Shown here: one piece after another, positions 25,959 to 35,276 of the stretch
How positions within the stretch are numbered: position 1 is the first letter of the stretch
Layout: every line of letters begins with the position of its first letter
DNA from: Kitasatospora sp. NBC_00374
Lineage (GTDB): Bacteria; Actinomycetota; Actinomycetes; Streptomycetales; Streptomycetaceae
NCBI RefSeq assembly: GCF_041434935.1
Contig: NZ_CP107964.1
Span: forward strand, 4,340,001-4,404,000
Reading direction: 5' to 3'
DNA length: 64,000 bases
Position numbers and translations under genes: made by a program
The notes under the pieces: model-generated
Database searches by the model: none
What the model was told of the DNA's origin: nothing
The model's input: the letters and a program-made list of their open reading frames with translations, nothing else

Positions 25959-27674
25959 CTACTGCGTGGCCGTGCTCGGCGACGCGGGCGGGGACACCTG
26001 CGCCGACTTGCTCGCCGAGGCCGAGGGTGACGGTGTCCCGGACGGCGAGGCGCTCGCCGACCTGGAGGCGCTCGCCGAGGGCGACGGCGAGGTGGAGCGG
26101 CTCGCGCTCGGCGAGCTGGACGGGGTACCGGTCGAGGGCTCGGTCGGACGGGTGTTGGTACCGGTGTTGGTGTTGTTCTGGGTCCGGGTCGCGGACGGCG
26201 ACACCGGCCCGCTGCTCGGCTCCGGCGTCACCGGTGCGCTGCTGACCGTCACCGGCGGCGTCACCACCGGCGGGTTCTCGTTCTGCTGGCCGCCGCTCAG
26301 CGCCAGCGCGGTGCCGATGCCCGCGGCGAGCAGGACCGCGACCGCGGCGAGCGCCCAGCCCCAGGGGTTGCGCCGCCGCTGCGGCCCGTCGCCCCCGTCA
26401 CCGTCGTAGCCCGTCCCGCCGCCGTTACCGGGGCCGCCCGCACCCTGGTAGGGCTGCGAGGGCGTCTGGTACGGCGAGGTCACCTGGTAGGGCAGCGCCT
26501 CGGTCTGGCCGGTGCCGTCACCGGGACCGATCCTGCCCATCGGCTCGGTCATCGAGGTGCCGCCGCTCGGGGCGCCGTCGAAGCCCGGGTGGCCGCCGCT
26601 GTTGCCGGAGGCCGCGGCGGCGAGCCCGGCGGCCGCGGCGGCCGCGGCCGCACCACCGGCGTAGCCGGAGCCGGCGGAGCCGTGCATCTGCCGCAGCGCG
26701 TGCTGCACATGGGCGCGGAACTCGTCCGCGCTCTGGAAGCGGTCGTCCGGGTTCTTCGCCAGCGAGCGCAGCACCAGCTCGTCCAGCTCCGGCGGCACCC
26801 TCCGGTTGACCCGCGACGGCGGCACCGGCATGTCCTGGACGTGCTGGTAGACCACCGCGAGCGGCGTCTCGCCGACGAACGGCGGTCGCAGCGCGAGCAG
26901 TTCGTACAGCATGCAGCCGGCGGCGTACAGGTCCGAGCGGTGGTCGACCGCCTTGCCGAGCGCCTGCTCCGGCGAGAGGTACTGCGGGGTGCCCATCACC
27001 ATGCCGGTCTGGGTCATGGTGCTGGCCGCGCCGGTGAGCGCCCGGGCGATGCCGAAGTCCATCACCTTGACGGCGCCGCCGGTCGTGATGATCACGTTGG
27101 CGGGCTTGATGTCCCGGTGCACGATTCCGTGCCGGTGGCTGTAGGCGAGGGCCTCCAGCACCCCGGCGATGATGATCAGCGCCTGGTCGACCGGCGGGGC
27201 CTCCTCGTCCACCAGCAGCTCGCGGACGGTCCGGCCCTCCACCAGCTCCATCACGATGTACGGGGTGGAGTCCTCGCCGTGGTGCTCCTCGCCGGTGTCG
27301 TAGACCGCGACGATCGAGTGGTGGTTGAGCGCCGCGACGGAGTGAGCCTCACGAGTGAACCGCAGCCGGGCCACCTCGTCCTGGGCCAGCTCGCCGCGCA
27401 GCAGCTTGACCGCGACCGTGCGGCCGAGCCTGACGTCCTGGGCCGCGAAGACCTCGGCCATGCCGCCGCGGCCCAGCTTCCCGGTCAGGCGGTACCGGCC
27501 GTCCCCGACGGTGCCGAGCGGGGCGGCGGTACCGCGCGCGGGCGTCCCGCCGTTCGCCGAGAACACGGCGGTCTCGGCGGTCGACTCCGGGCTCCGGAAG
27601 GTCTCGGGGGTACCCGCGTCCGCACTGGCGTCCCGCTCCGGCTCACCCTCGCCCGGCTGCTCTGTCTGTGCCAT
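25959..27674 (-). CDS. Membrane Ser/Thr protein kinase (PknB-like, no PASTA)
   Basis: The 571-residue protein has a cytoplasmic kinase domain at about residues 60-330 with LGRGGMAEVF, invariant Lys90 (VAVKLLRG), HRDIKPAN with Asp188, DFG at 206-208 and the activation loop GTPQYLSPEQ. An Ala/Gly/Gln-rich linker, one membrane span (WGWALAAVAVLLAAGIGTAL) and an extracellular tail of about 110 residues made almost entirely of Ser, Thr, Pro and Ala follow. There are no PASTA repeats, so ligand sensing by muropeptides is not expected. A second kinase gene precedes it by 110 bases on the same strand. Confidence 0.93.
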   Translation of the reverse strand: MAQTEQPGEGEPERDASADAGTPETFRSPESTAETAVFSANGGTPARGTAAPLGTVGDGRYRLTGKLGRGGMAEVFAAQDVRLGRTVAVKLLRGELAQDEVARLRFTREAHSVAALNHHSIVAVYDTGEEHHGEDSTPYIVMELVEGRTVRELLVDEEAPPVDQALIIIAGVLEALAYSHRHGIVHRDIKPANVIITTGGAVKVMDFGIARALTGAASTMTQTGMVMGTPQYLSPEQALGKAVDHRSDLYAAGCMLYELLALRPPFVGETPLAVVYQHVQDMPVPPSRVNRRVPPELDELVLRSLAKNPDDRFQSADEFRAHVQHALRQMHGSAGSGYAGGAAAAAAAAGLAAAASGNSGGHPGFDGAPSGGTSMTEPMGRIGPGDGTGQTEALPYQVTSPYQTPSQPYQGAGGPGNGGGTGYDGDGGDGPQRRRNPWGWALAAVAVLLAAGIGTALALSGGQQNENPPVVTPPVTVSSAPVTPEPSSGPVSPSATRTQNNTNTGTNTRPTEPSTGTPSSSPSASRSTSPSPSASASRSASASPSGTPSPSASASKSAQVSPPASPSTATQ

Positions 27675-27784
27675 CGCTCCTCGCCCCGGGCCGTCGCTCG
27701 GTGCGCAATCGCCCTGTCGGTTCCGTCCCTGTGCACGCTACCGCTTCGAGCGGGCGGCCGGGGTACGGCGGCCGCAGCCCCCGG

Positions 27785-29227
27785 TCAGATTCGGTCGCCG
27801 CCGGTTGCCCCGAGGTCGAGCGTGAGCGCGGGCCGCGGCGCACCGTAGTTGTTCGCCTTGTCCTTCTCGGCCTGCGCGGCCGCGATGGCCACGATGACCA
27901 CCGCCAGCACGATCACACCGACGATCACACCGACCACGATCAGCGCGGTCGAGCACCCGTTGTTCGGCTTGGGCGGCTGCGGGCCGTACGGACCGGGCAT
28001 CGGGCCGGTCGGGTGGCCCTGCTGGGGGAAGGGGTGCGGGGTCTGGTACTGCGGCTGCTGCTGGTACACCGGCTGCGGGAACGGCGGCGGCGTGTGGGCC
28101 TGCTGCGGCTGCGGGAACGGCGCGGGCGTGTGCGGCGCCTGCTGCTGCTGGAACGGCTGCGGGGTCTGCGGGGCCTGGTACGGCGACGGCGTCTGCGGGG
28201 CGGGCTGGTAGTGCGGCTGGACCTGCGGCGTCGGCGTCCGGATGTCCCCGCCGACCTGCGGGAAGTTGGTCATCGACGGCGCCGCGTGCACCGAGCGCGG
28301 CCCCTCGCTGATCACCAGCGGGGTGCTGGCCTGCAGCGGCATGCCGCCCCTGTCCCCGCCGGAGACCCGCTCGACCTCCTCGCGCATGGCCTCGGCGGTC
28401 GGGAACCGGTGCGCCGGGTCCTTGCGCAGCGCCCGGGCCACCAGCGCGTCGACGGCCGGCGGCACCGAGCTGTTGACGCTGGAGGGCGCCGGCGGCGGCT
28501 CCTGCACGTGCTTGTACGCGATGGTGAACGCCGTGTCGCCGTCGAACGGCAGCTGGCCGGTGAGCAGCTCGAAGAGCATGCAGCCCACCGAGTAGAGGTC
28601 GGCGCGGGCGTCCACGCTCTTGCCGAGCGCCTGCTCCGGCGAGAGGTACTGCGGGGTGCCGACCACCATGCCGGTCTGGGTCATCGAGGTGACCCCCGAC
28701 TGCAGGGCCCGGGCGATGCCGAAGTCCATCACCTTGACGGTGCCCTTGGTGCTCACCATGACGTTGCCGGGCTTGATGTCGCGGTGCACCAGGCCCTGGT
28801 CGTGCGAGGCCTCCAGCGCGGACAGCACCGCGGCGGTGATCTTCAGCGCCTGCTCGGTGGGCATCGCACCGTGCTGGGCGATCGAGTCGTTGAGCACGTC
28901 GCGCAGGGCGAGGCCCTCCACGTACTCCATCACGATGTAGGGGGTGGCGACGCCCTCCGGGGAGACGTCCTCGCCGCTGTCGAAGACCGACACGATGTTG
29001 GTGTGCTGCAGCCGCGCCACGGCCTGCGCCTCGCGGCGGAACCGCTCCTTGAACGCGGCCTGGCCGCCGAGCTCGATGTTCAGGGTCTTCACCGCGACCA
29101 GCCGGTCCAGCACCGTGTCGTGGGCCAGGTGGACGGAGGCCATGCCGCCCTGTCCGAGCAGGCGCTGGATCACATAGCGGCCGTTGCCCAGGGAGTGACC
29201 CTCGACCGGGTTGGCGTCCTCGCTCAT
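27785..29227 (-). CDS. Membrane Ser/Thr protein kinase with short extracellular tail
   Basis: The 480-residue protein has a kinase domain at about residues 17-285 with LGQGGMASVH, Lys47 in VAVKTLN, HRDIKPGN (Asp150), DFG at 168-170 and GTPQYLSPEQ. A long Pro/Gln/Tyr-rich linker (about 320-420, repeats of the QAPHTPAPF kind) leads to a strongly hydrophobic span (STALIVVGVIVGVIVLAVVI) and only about 35 residues outside. The ATG at 29227 gives the normal kinase beginning; an earlier start adds 20 unlikely residues. The activation loop is nearly identical to that of the neighbouring kinase, which suggests tandem duplication. Confidence 0.93.
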   Translation of the reverse strand: MSEDANPVEGHSLGNGRYVIQRLLGQGGMASVHLAHDTVLDRLVAVKTLNIELGGQAAFKERFRREAQAVARLQHTNIVSVFDSGEDVSPEGVATPYIVMEYVEGLALRDVLNDSIAQHGAMPTEQALKITAAVLSALEASHDQGLVHRDIKPGNVMVSTKGTVKVMDFGIARALQSGVTSMTQTGMVVGTPQYLSPEQALGKSVDARADLYSVGCMLFELLTGQLPFDGDTAFTIAYKHVQEPPPAPSSVNSSVPPAVDALVARALRKDPAHRFPTAEAMREEVERVSGGDRGGMPLQASTPLVISEGPRSVHAAPSMTNFPQVGGDIRTPTPQVQPHYQPAPQTPSPYQAPQTPQPFQQQQAPHTPAPFPQPQQAHTPPPFPQPVYQQQPQYQTPHPFPQQGHPTGPMPGPYGPQPPKPNNGCSTALIVVGVIVGVIVLAVVIVAIAAAQAEKDKANNYGAPRPALTLDLGATGGDRI

Positions 29228-29403
29228 GGTCCCTGCTTCCCCCTCGGCGCGGCGGCGCCGCAGCCTTATGGTGTGGTCCGGATGCACTGGGCGGCAGGCC
29301 CGTGGCCGACCGACCCCCGCCGCCGGTCGAGTCCGACGGCAGGGGCCAGGGTATCGGCTCGCGCCGACGTGATCGGGTGCAGGGGCGCGAACGTGTCCGA
29401 CCT

Positions 29404-29430
29404 GCGACAGACCCGGGACAGGCCTGTCGC
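29404..29430 (-). terminator. Possible hairpin terminator after the proteasome activator gene
   Basis: GCGACAG (29404-29410) pairs with CTGTCGC (29424-29430), enclosing a partly self-complementary loop that also forms GACAGGCCTGTC. It sits 17 bases past the Bpa stop on the minus strand, suitable for termination. Confidence 0.45.
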
Positions 29431-29446
29431 GAAGGCCCCGGCCGCG

Positions 29447-30079
29447 CTACAGGTACGGGCCCGACCGGATGCCCCGGCCCGGACCGGGCTCCTCCGGCTC
29501 GGGCTCCCCGCCCTGCAGACCGGGCGGCAGCGCCCGGCGCATCTGCTCCAGCTGGGCCCGGGCCGCCATCTGCTGGGCGAACAGCGCCGTCTGGATCCCG
29601 TGGAACAGCCCCTCCAGCCAGCCGACCAGCTGGGCCTGGGCGATCCTGAGCTCGGCCTCGGTGGGAATAGCGTCGTCGGTGAACGGGAGCGACAGCCGCT
29701 CCAGCTCCTCGACCAGCTCGGGTGCCAGGCCGAGTTCCAGCTCCTTGATCGAGCTGGCGTGGATCTCCTTGAGCCGGACCCGGCTGGCCTCGTCCAGCGG
29801 CGCGACCCGGACCTCCTCCAGCAGCTGCTTGATCATGCTGCCGATCCGCATCACCTTGGCCGGCTGCTCGACCATCTCGGTCACCGGCAGTTCCCGCGGC
29901 TCACCCGCCTCGTTCCCGGAGCCGCGGCCGAAGCCGGACCCGGGAACAGCCCCGATCGGCATTCCGTCCGGCCCGACGATCAGCACCTTGGGGCCGTCCT
30001 GCGCCTGCCCGCCCGACGCCTGGTACGGCTCCGACGCCTGGTAGGGCTCCTGCGGCCGTTCGTTCATCGGATTGGTCAT
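29447..30079 (-). CDS. bpa: Bacterial proteasome activator Bpa
   Basis: The 210-residue protein matches the ATP-independent ring activator of the actinobacterial 20S proteasome: VLIVGPDGMPIGAV near the N-terminus, the helical bundle VMRIGSMIKQLLEEVRVAPL and RLKEIHASSIKELELGLAPE, and GWLEGLFHGIQTALFAQQMA. It ends in GPYL, the kind of C-terminus (GQYL in mycobacteria) that docks into the proteasome alpha ring. It feeds unfolded or damaged proteins to the protease. The ATG at 30079 has AAGGAG very close; an ATG at 30103 is possible. Kinase genes lie directly downstream on the same strand. Confidence 0.88.
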   Translation of the reverse strand: MTNPMNERPQEPYQASEPYQASGGQAQDGPKVLIVGPDGMPIGAVPGSGFGRGSGNEAGEPRELPVTEMVEQPAKVMRIGSMIKQLLEEVRVAPLDEASRVRLKEIHASSIKELELGLAPELVEELERLSLPFTDDAIPTEAELRIAQAQLVGWLEGLFHGIQTALFAQQMAARAQLEQMRRALPPGLQGGEPEPEEPGPGRGIRSGPYL

Positions 30080-30310
30080 AGCTCCTTCATATGCTTCGTC
30101 CATCGAGCTGGTCAACGAGCCGGGGCCGCCGCACACCTGCGACCGCCCGCCGCCGGACTCCGCCGGCACCCGCCCGAGCACTGCTTCGGGCACCCACCGA
30201 CGGCATGGCCGATCGTCCCACACCAGAGGCCCTGCGGGGCCCGCTGCACCGCCAATCCCGCGCTCCGGCGGCGCTGTTGACGAGATGCCAGGCCGCTCGG
30301 ACGGGGGCGG

Positions 30311-31399
30311 TCAGCTCCGGCGCATCCGCAGGCCGATCAGCGCCAGCCCGCAGCCGATCAGGGCCAGCCCGGTCCCGAGCGGAAACTGCAGACCGGCCGG
30401 GTCGGTCAGCCGCGACGGGAGCGCCGGCCGCGCCTGGTACTGCTCCGCCGGGGCCGCGACCGGGCCGGCCGCCTGCACGCTCGGCCGGCCGGAGGCGGGC
30501 GTGGCCTCCTCGACCGACGGCTCCCGGGTGGCCGGCCCCTGACCGTCCGCGCCCCGGTCCGGCGTCGCTGCCGGGGCCGGCGTCGGGGTCGGGGCCGGGG
30601 TCGGCACCGGGGTGGCCGGCGCCTGCGCACCCCAGGGGCCGGGGGCGGCGGTGGGCCCGCCCGGCGGGGTGGTCTCCAGTGCCGGGGCGTGGTGGTGGTG
30701 CCGTCCCGGCAGGTCCTCCACCGGCGGGCCGACGATCACGGCCGGGACGGCGGAGGAGGCGACCGGACGCTCCGGCGGGCCGGCCGGGAGCGCGGTCGGG
30801 AAGGAGGAGGCGGCGGGAGTGCCGGCGGGGACGGACGGGCCGGCCGGAGGCTCGGCGGGCACGGGCGTCCCGGAGGCGGCCGGATCGGAGGGGGCCGACG
30901 GCGCGGGGCTCGGCGCCGGGGCCGGGGCCGGTGCGGACTCGGAGGCCTGCGGGCCGGCCGACGGCAGCGGTGTGGACCGCACCGGGGCCCCCGGCGGCGG
31001 GCAGGGTTCCCCCGTGCAATCCGAGGCCAGGTCCGAGGACTGGTCCGGGGCCAGATCGGCGGCCGGCTCCGAAGGCAGGTCCGCGGCCTGATCCGCGGCC
31101 GGCCCGGAGGACGGGACGAGCGGCACCGGGGACATCGCCACCGCCACCCGCACCACCACCTCCCGCAGCTGCTGCATCGGCTGCTCGGCGTCCGGGGCCG
31201 CGGCCTCCCCGGCGGTCCGCGCGGACGGTGCGGTGGTGGGCGCACCCACCGCGGTCACACCCACCGCGGGCGCCGCCACGGCCGGGCCCGCCAGCAGCAG
31301 CGGCAGGGCCAGCCCGGTCCCGGCCAGCACGGCACCGCGCCGCACGGCGGCGGGGAGAGCGGTACGGAACGCTGAGAGCGCATACGGAAGTGCGGCCAC
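30311..31399 (-). CDS. Exported Pro/Ala-rich protein with C-terminal membrane anchor
   Basis: The 362-residue protein has an N-terminal signal-like region (basic residues, then AVLAGTGLALPLLLAGPAVA) and a middle of about 250 residues rich in Pro, Ala, Ser and Thr with a GRHHHHAP patch. A C-terminal hydrophobic span (LGTGLALIGCGLALIGL) ends in RMRRS. There is no LAxTG motif before the last span, so it looks membrane-anchored rather than sortase-linked. GTG at 31399 follows GGAAGGA and decides the start. The function is unknown; an extended wall-spanning stalk is a guess from composition. Confidence 0.65.
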   Translation of the reverse strand: MAALPYALSAFRTALPAAVRRGAVLAGTGLALPLLLAGPAVAAPAVGVTAVGAPTTAPSARTAGEAAAPDAEQPMQQLREVVVRVAVAMSPVPLVPSSGPAADQAADLPSEPAADLAPDQSSDLASDCTGEPCPPPGAPVRSTPLPSAGPQASESAPAPAPAPSPAPSAPSDPAASGTPVPAEPPAGPSVPAGTPAASSFPTALPAGPPERPVASSAVPAVIVGPPVEDLPGRHHHHAPALETTPPGGPTAAPGPWGAQAPATPVPTPAPTPTPAPAATPDRGADGQGPATREPSVEEATPASGRPSVQAAGPVAAPAEQYQARPALPSRLTDPAGLQFPLGTGLALIGCGLALIGLRMRRS

Positions 31400-31523
31400 G
31401 GGAAGCAGGTCCTTCCGACGGCCGACCGCGCTCGGCGCGATCGGCGGCGGACAGCTCCGAACCAGCCTCACACAATCCGACAATTGGGGCATTTCGGCAC
31501 AGGATCAGGCCGCCCCACCCCAC

Positions 31524-32504
31524 TCAGCGGACCTGCAGCACCACCTTGCCGACCTGCCCGCCGTCCTCCAGCACCCGGTGCCCGGCCCCGGCCTGCTCGA
31601 TCGGCAGCACCTGGTGGACCACCGGCCGCACCACCTTCGCCTCGACCAGCGGCCAGACGTGCTCCCGCACCGCGGCCACGATCGCCGCCTTCTCCCCCAA
31701 CGGCCGGCCCCGCAGGTTGGTCGCCGCCACCGCGGCCCGCTTGCGCAGCAGGCTGCCGAGGTCCAGCTCGCCCTTCACCCCACCCTGCAACCCGATGATC
31801 ACCAACCGGCCGCTGACCGCCAACGCGTCCACGTTCCGCTGCAGATACCTCGCCCCCATGATGTCGAGGACGACATCCACCCCCGCACCCCCGGTCGCCG
31901 CCCGGACCTCCTCGACGAAGTCCTGCTCCCGGTAGTCGATCCCGACGTCCGCCCCCAGCTCGGCGCAGCGCGCCAACTTCTCCGGGCCGCCCGCGGTGAC
32001 CAGCACCCGCGCCCCGACCGCCTTGGCCAGCTGGATCGCCATCGTGCCGATGCCACTCGCCCCACCGTGGATCAGCACCGTCTCGGCCGGCCGCAGATGC
32101 GCCACCATGAAGACGTTCGACCACACCGTCGCGGTCACCTCGGGCAGCGCCGCGGCCTCCACCAGGCCGATCCCCTTCGGAACCGGCAGCAGCTGCCCCA
32201 CCGGCACCGCGACCCGCTCCGCGTACCCGCCGCCGGACAGCAGGGCGCACACCTCGTCACCGACGGCCCACCCCGCCACACCCGCGCCGAGCGCGACGAT
32301 CCGGCCCGAGCACTCCAGCCCGGGATACGGCGAACTACCGGGCGGCGGATCGTAGAAACCCTGCCGCTGCAGCAGGTCGGCGCGGTTGACGGCGGTCGCC
32401 GCGACCTCGACCAGCACCTCTCCGGCGGCGGGCACCGGATCCGGCACCTCCGCCCAGGTCAGCACCTCGGGGCCGCCGGACTGGGGAATCGTGATGGCTC
32501 GCAT
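31524..32504 (-). CDS. NAD(P)H-quinone oxidoreductase, zinc-independent MDR family
   Basis: The 326-residue medium-chain reductase has VEVAATAVNRADLLQRQGFY near the N-terminus, PGLECSGRIVALG, and the nucleotide-binding motif VLIHGGASGIGTMAIQLAKA. It closely follows the PIG3/quinone oxidoreductase pattern; no zinc-ligand Cys cluster is seen. It would reduce quinones or enones with NADPH, probably against electrophile or oxidative stress. The ATG at 32504 gives the standard MRAITIPQSGGPEVL beginning. It is divergent from the K+ channel gene with 115 bases between starts. Confidence 0.92.
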   Translation of the reverse strand: MRAITIPQSGGPEVLTWAEVPDPVPAAGEVLVEVAATAVNRADLLQRQGFYDPPPGSSPYPGLECSGRIVALGAGVAGWAVGDEVCALLSGGGYAERVAVPVGQLLPVPKGIGLVEAAALPEVTATVWSNVFMVAHLRPAETVLIHGGASGIGTMAIQLAKAVGARVLVTAGGPEKLARCAELGADVGIDYREQDFVEEVRAATGGAGVDVVLDIMGARYLQRNVDALAVSGRLVIIGLQGGVKGELDLGSLLRKRAAVAATNLRGRPLGEKAAIVAAVREHVWPLVEAKVVRPVVHQVLPIEQAGAGHRVLEDGGQVGKVVLQVR

Positions 32505-32619
32505 GGCGCAAACGCTACGCGCGGACGCCGCCTCACGTCCGGTCGGCCCGCTGGTCGCTGACCCGCCGTCGGCCACGACACTCCGCCGTCCGGCGCCGGC
32601 CCGCGCCGACCGGCACCGC

Positions 32620-33723
32620 ATGCTTGTCCCTGTGCCGAACACCGACCCCACCACCGAACCGAGCGGCCGGACGGCGCGACTCCGCCAGTCCCGGCACCGC
32701 ACCAGCACGGACCCCGACCTCGCGCAGCGCGTCGTCCTCCCCACCAGGACGCCCACCCCGCCCCTGCTCCAGGTCGCCCGCCGCCTGCTGATGGCGCTGG
32801 GGGTGCTCGCCCTCACCACCCTGGTGGTCTGGCTCGACCGGGCCGGGTACAGCGACAACTCGGACGGCTCGGTCGACCTGCTCGACGCCGCCTACTACGC
32901 CACCGTCACCCTGTCCACCACCGGCTACGGCGACATCACCCCGGTCAGCGACAGCGCCCGGCTCATCAACATCCTGGTGATCACGCCCCTGCGCGTGGTC
33001 TTCCTGATCATCCTGGTCGGCACCACCCTCGAAGTGCTCACCGAACGGACCCGCCACCAGTGGCGGATCGAACGCTGGAGGAAGACCGTGCGCGAGCACA
33101 CCGTCGTCATCGGCTACGGCACCAAGGGCCGCAGCGCCGTCGACACCCTGCTCGTCCAGGGCGTCCCGAAGGAGTCGATCGTCGTCGTCGACCCCCAGCG
33201 CAAGGTCGTCGAACAGGCCACCCTGGACGGCCTCACCGGCGTGGTCGGCGACGCCACCCGCACCGACACCCTGCTGCGCGCCGAACTGCCCCGGGCCTCC
33301 CGGGTGGTCGTCGCCCCCGAACGGGACGACACCGCGGCCCTGATCACGCTGACCGCCCGGCAGCTCAACAAGGCGGCCACCGTGGTCGCCGCCGTCCGCG
33401 AGGACGAGAACGCCCCGCTGCTGCGCCAGAGCGGCGCCGACGTGGTGGTCACCAGCTCCAGCTCGGCCGGCCGGCTGCTCGGCATGTCGACCCTCAGCCC
33501 GCACGCCGGCTCCGTCATGGAGGACCTGCTGACCTACGGCAACGGCCTCGACGTCATGGAGCGCCCGGTCACCAGGGCCGAGGCCGGCCGCAGCCCCCGG
33601 GACTGCGCCGACCTGGTCGTCGCCGTGGTCCGCGGCCGCCGGGTGCTCAACTACACCGACCCCGAGGCCGCCACCCTGCACCTGACCGACCGGGTCATCG
33701 TGATCAAATCCGCCCGGCCCTGA
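32620..33723 (+). CDS. Ion channel with TrkA-N domain (K+ channel/RCK type)
   Basis: The 367-residue membrane protein has a first span at about residues 52-72 and the K+ selectivity filter TTGYGD (residues 100-105) in the pore loop, then a second span (INILVITPLRVVFLIILVGT). A cytoplasmic RCK/TrkA-N Rossmann domain starts at HTVVIGYGTKGRSAV. This is the MthK/Kch layout: one pore and one nucleotide-sensing domain per subunit, assembling as tetramers. The start may be the ATG at 32620 or the GTG at 32632; no ribosome site is clear, so a leaderless message is likely. Confidence 0.9.
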   Translation: MLVPVPNTDPTTEPSGRTARLRQSRHRTSTDPDLAQRVVLPTRTPTPPLLQVARRLLMALGVLALTTLVVWLDRAGYSDNSDGSVDLLDAAYYATVTLSTTGYGDITPVSDSARLINILVITPLRVVFLIILVGTTLEVLTERTRHQWRIERWRKTVREHTVVIGYGTKGRSAVDTLLVQGVPKESIVVVDPQRKVVEQATLDGLTGVVGDATRTDTLLRAELPRASRVVVAPERDDTAALITLTARQLNKAATVVAAVREDENAPLLRQSGADVVVTSSSSAGRLLGMSTLSPHAGSVMEDLLTYGNGLDVMERPVTRAEAGRSPRDCADLVVAVVRGRRVLNYTDPEAATLHLTDRVIVIKSARP

Positions 33724-33730
33724 ACCCCGC

Positions 33731-34957
33731 TCACGGCACGTCGAGCAGCTCCACCCGGCCACCCTCCGGCACCCCACCCGGCACCACCACCGCCAGCGCC
33801 TCGGCCAGCGCCAGACCGCGCAGCATCGCCGGACCGTCGAAGGCCAGCGGCACCACACCGCCCTCGGTCCCGACCACCGGCAGCAGCCGGGTGTCCACCG
33901 GGTGCCCCGGCAGCGCGACCGCGGCCCGCTCGATCCGGTGACCCGGCACCGGCCGGCCGCTCAACGCGTCCAGCAACGGCAGCGCCAGCGTCAGCGCACC
34001 CGCCACCGCGGCCAGCGGATTGCCCGGCAGACCCACCAGGTGCCGGCCGCCCGGCAGCTCCGCGAGCAGCATCGGATGCCCGGGCCGCACCGCAACCCCG
34101 TCCACCAGCAACCGCGCACCCGCGTCGGCCAGCGCCGCGTGCAGGAAATCCACCGGCCCGGCCGCCGTACCGCCCGTGGTCACCACCAGATCCGCGGGCG
34201 ACCGCCGCACCGCGTCCCGCAGCAGCCCGAAGTCGTCCCGCACATGGCGCCTCGCGATCAGCTCCGCCCCCGCCGCCGCCAGCCACGGCGGCAGCAACGG
34301 CCCGAGCGCGTCCCGCACCAGACCCGGACCGGGCAGCCCCGAATCCAGCAGCTCGTCACCCAGCACCAGCAGCTCGACGGTCGGCCGGTGGTGCACGGCG
34401 AGCCGGTCGTGACCCGCCGCCGCGGCCAGCCCCAGCACCGCCGGCGTGACCACCGTCCCGGCCGGCAGCAGCTCCTCACCGCGGCGGCACTCCTGACCCC
34501 GCGGCCGTACGTCCTGGCCCGGCACGAGCGCCGCACCGCGCAGCAGACCCCGCTCCACCCGGCCGTGCTCGCGCCGCAGCACCCCGGTCGCCCCCGGCGG
34601 CAACAGCGCACCGGTCGCGATCTCCACCGCCGTCCCGTCCGCCAACGGCGCCGCACTCTGCCCGGCGAGCACCCGGCCCGCCTCCCGCCACGGACCCGGC
34701 CCGGCCACCGCCCACCCGTCCATCGCCGAGGTGTCGAAGGCCGGCAGATCGGTCAGCGCGGCCAGCGGCCCCGCCAGCGTGTGTCCGAGCGCCGCCGCCA
34801 GCTCGACCGTCCGCACCGGCGACGGCCGCCCGCCCGCCGACCGGGCCGCCCGGCGGGCCCTCGGCCACGGGCAGTCCCGCAGCGGCGGCGCCCCGGCCTC
34901 CCCGCCGGCCGCCGGCGCGCCCCGGCCCGGCTGCCCCGACTCCCGTACCGCCGTCAC
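33731..34957 (-). CDS. moeA: Molybdopterin molybdenumtransferase (MoeA)
   Basis: The 408-residue enzyme inserts molybdate into adenylylated molybdopterin. Family motifs are FDTSAMDGWAVAG in the N-terminal part, VPGQDVRPRGQEC, VVTTGGTAAGPVDFL and VGLPGNPLAAV. The 25-30 N-terminal residues are disordered. The GTG start overlaps the stop of the small DUF6457-type gene by four bases (GTGA), so the two are coupled. Third gene of a mobA-DUF6457-moeA operon. The downstream K+ channel gene converges on it. Confidence 0.92.
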   Translation of the reverse strand: MTAVRESGQPGRGAPAAGGEAGAPPLRDCPWPRARRAARSAGGRPSPVRTVELAAALGHTLAGPLAALTDLPAFDTSAMDGWAVAGPGPWREAGRVLAGQSAAPLADGTAVEIATGALLPPGATGVLRREHGRVERGLLRGAALVPGQDVRPRGQECRRGEELLPAGTVVTPAVLGLAAAAGHDRLAVHHRPTVELLVLGDELLDSGLPGPGLVRDALGPLLPPWLAAAGAELIARRHVRDDFGLLRDAVRRSPADLVVTTGGTAAGPVDFLHAALADAGARLLVDGVAVRPGHPMLLAELPGGRHLVGLPGNPLAAVAGALTLALPLLDALSGRPVPGHRIERAAVALPGHPVDTRLLPVVGTEGGVVPLAFDGPAMLRGLALAEALAVVVPGGVPEGGRVELLDVP

Positions 34958-35208
34958 GGCTGCTCCTCCGCCGCCCAGCGCTCGGCCAGCGCGGCCACCC
35001 GGGCACCCGCCGCCGCCACCGCCTGCGGACCACCGCCCTGCTGCGCCGCCGCGTAGCCCACCAGGAAGGCCGTCAGCGGGGCCGCCGGGCGGGCCACCCC
35101 GTGCGCGACCACCCGGGCCAGGTCCAGCAGCTCCGGCACGTCGACCGCCAGGTCGATGCCCAGCTCGGTGCCGACCAGGGCCATCCAGTCATCCAGCGTG
35201 CGCTCCAT
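34954..35208 (-). CDS. Small DUF6457-type protein in the molybdenum cofactor operon
   Basis: The 84-residue protein starts MERTLDDWMALVGTELGIDL and continues with LARVVAHGVARPAAPLTAFL and AAAQQGGGPQAVAAAGARVA. It is mostly helical with no membrane segment, and is acidic at both ends. Small proteins of this type (DUF6457) are typically encoded between mobA and moeA in actinobacteria. It overlaps the moeA start by four bases, which points to a role with MoeA or MobA. Its activity is unknown. Confidence 0.85.
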   Translation of the reverse strand: MERTLDDWMALVGTELGIDLAVDVPELLDLARVVAHGVARPAAPLTAFLVGYAAAQQGGGPQAVAAAGARVAALAERWAAEEQP

Positions 35209-35276
35209 AGCCCCATGCTGCCCGATCCCGCCACCACCGCGGAGCCGCGGGCGGTGAGCATCACGGGTCGATCCGC

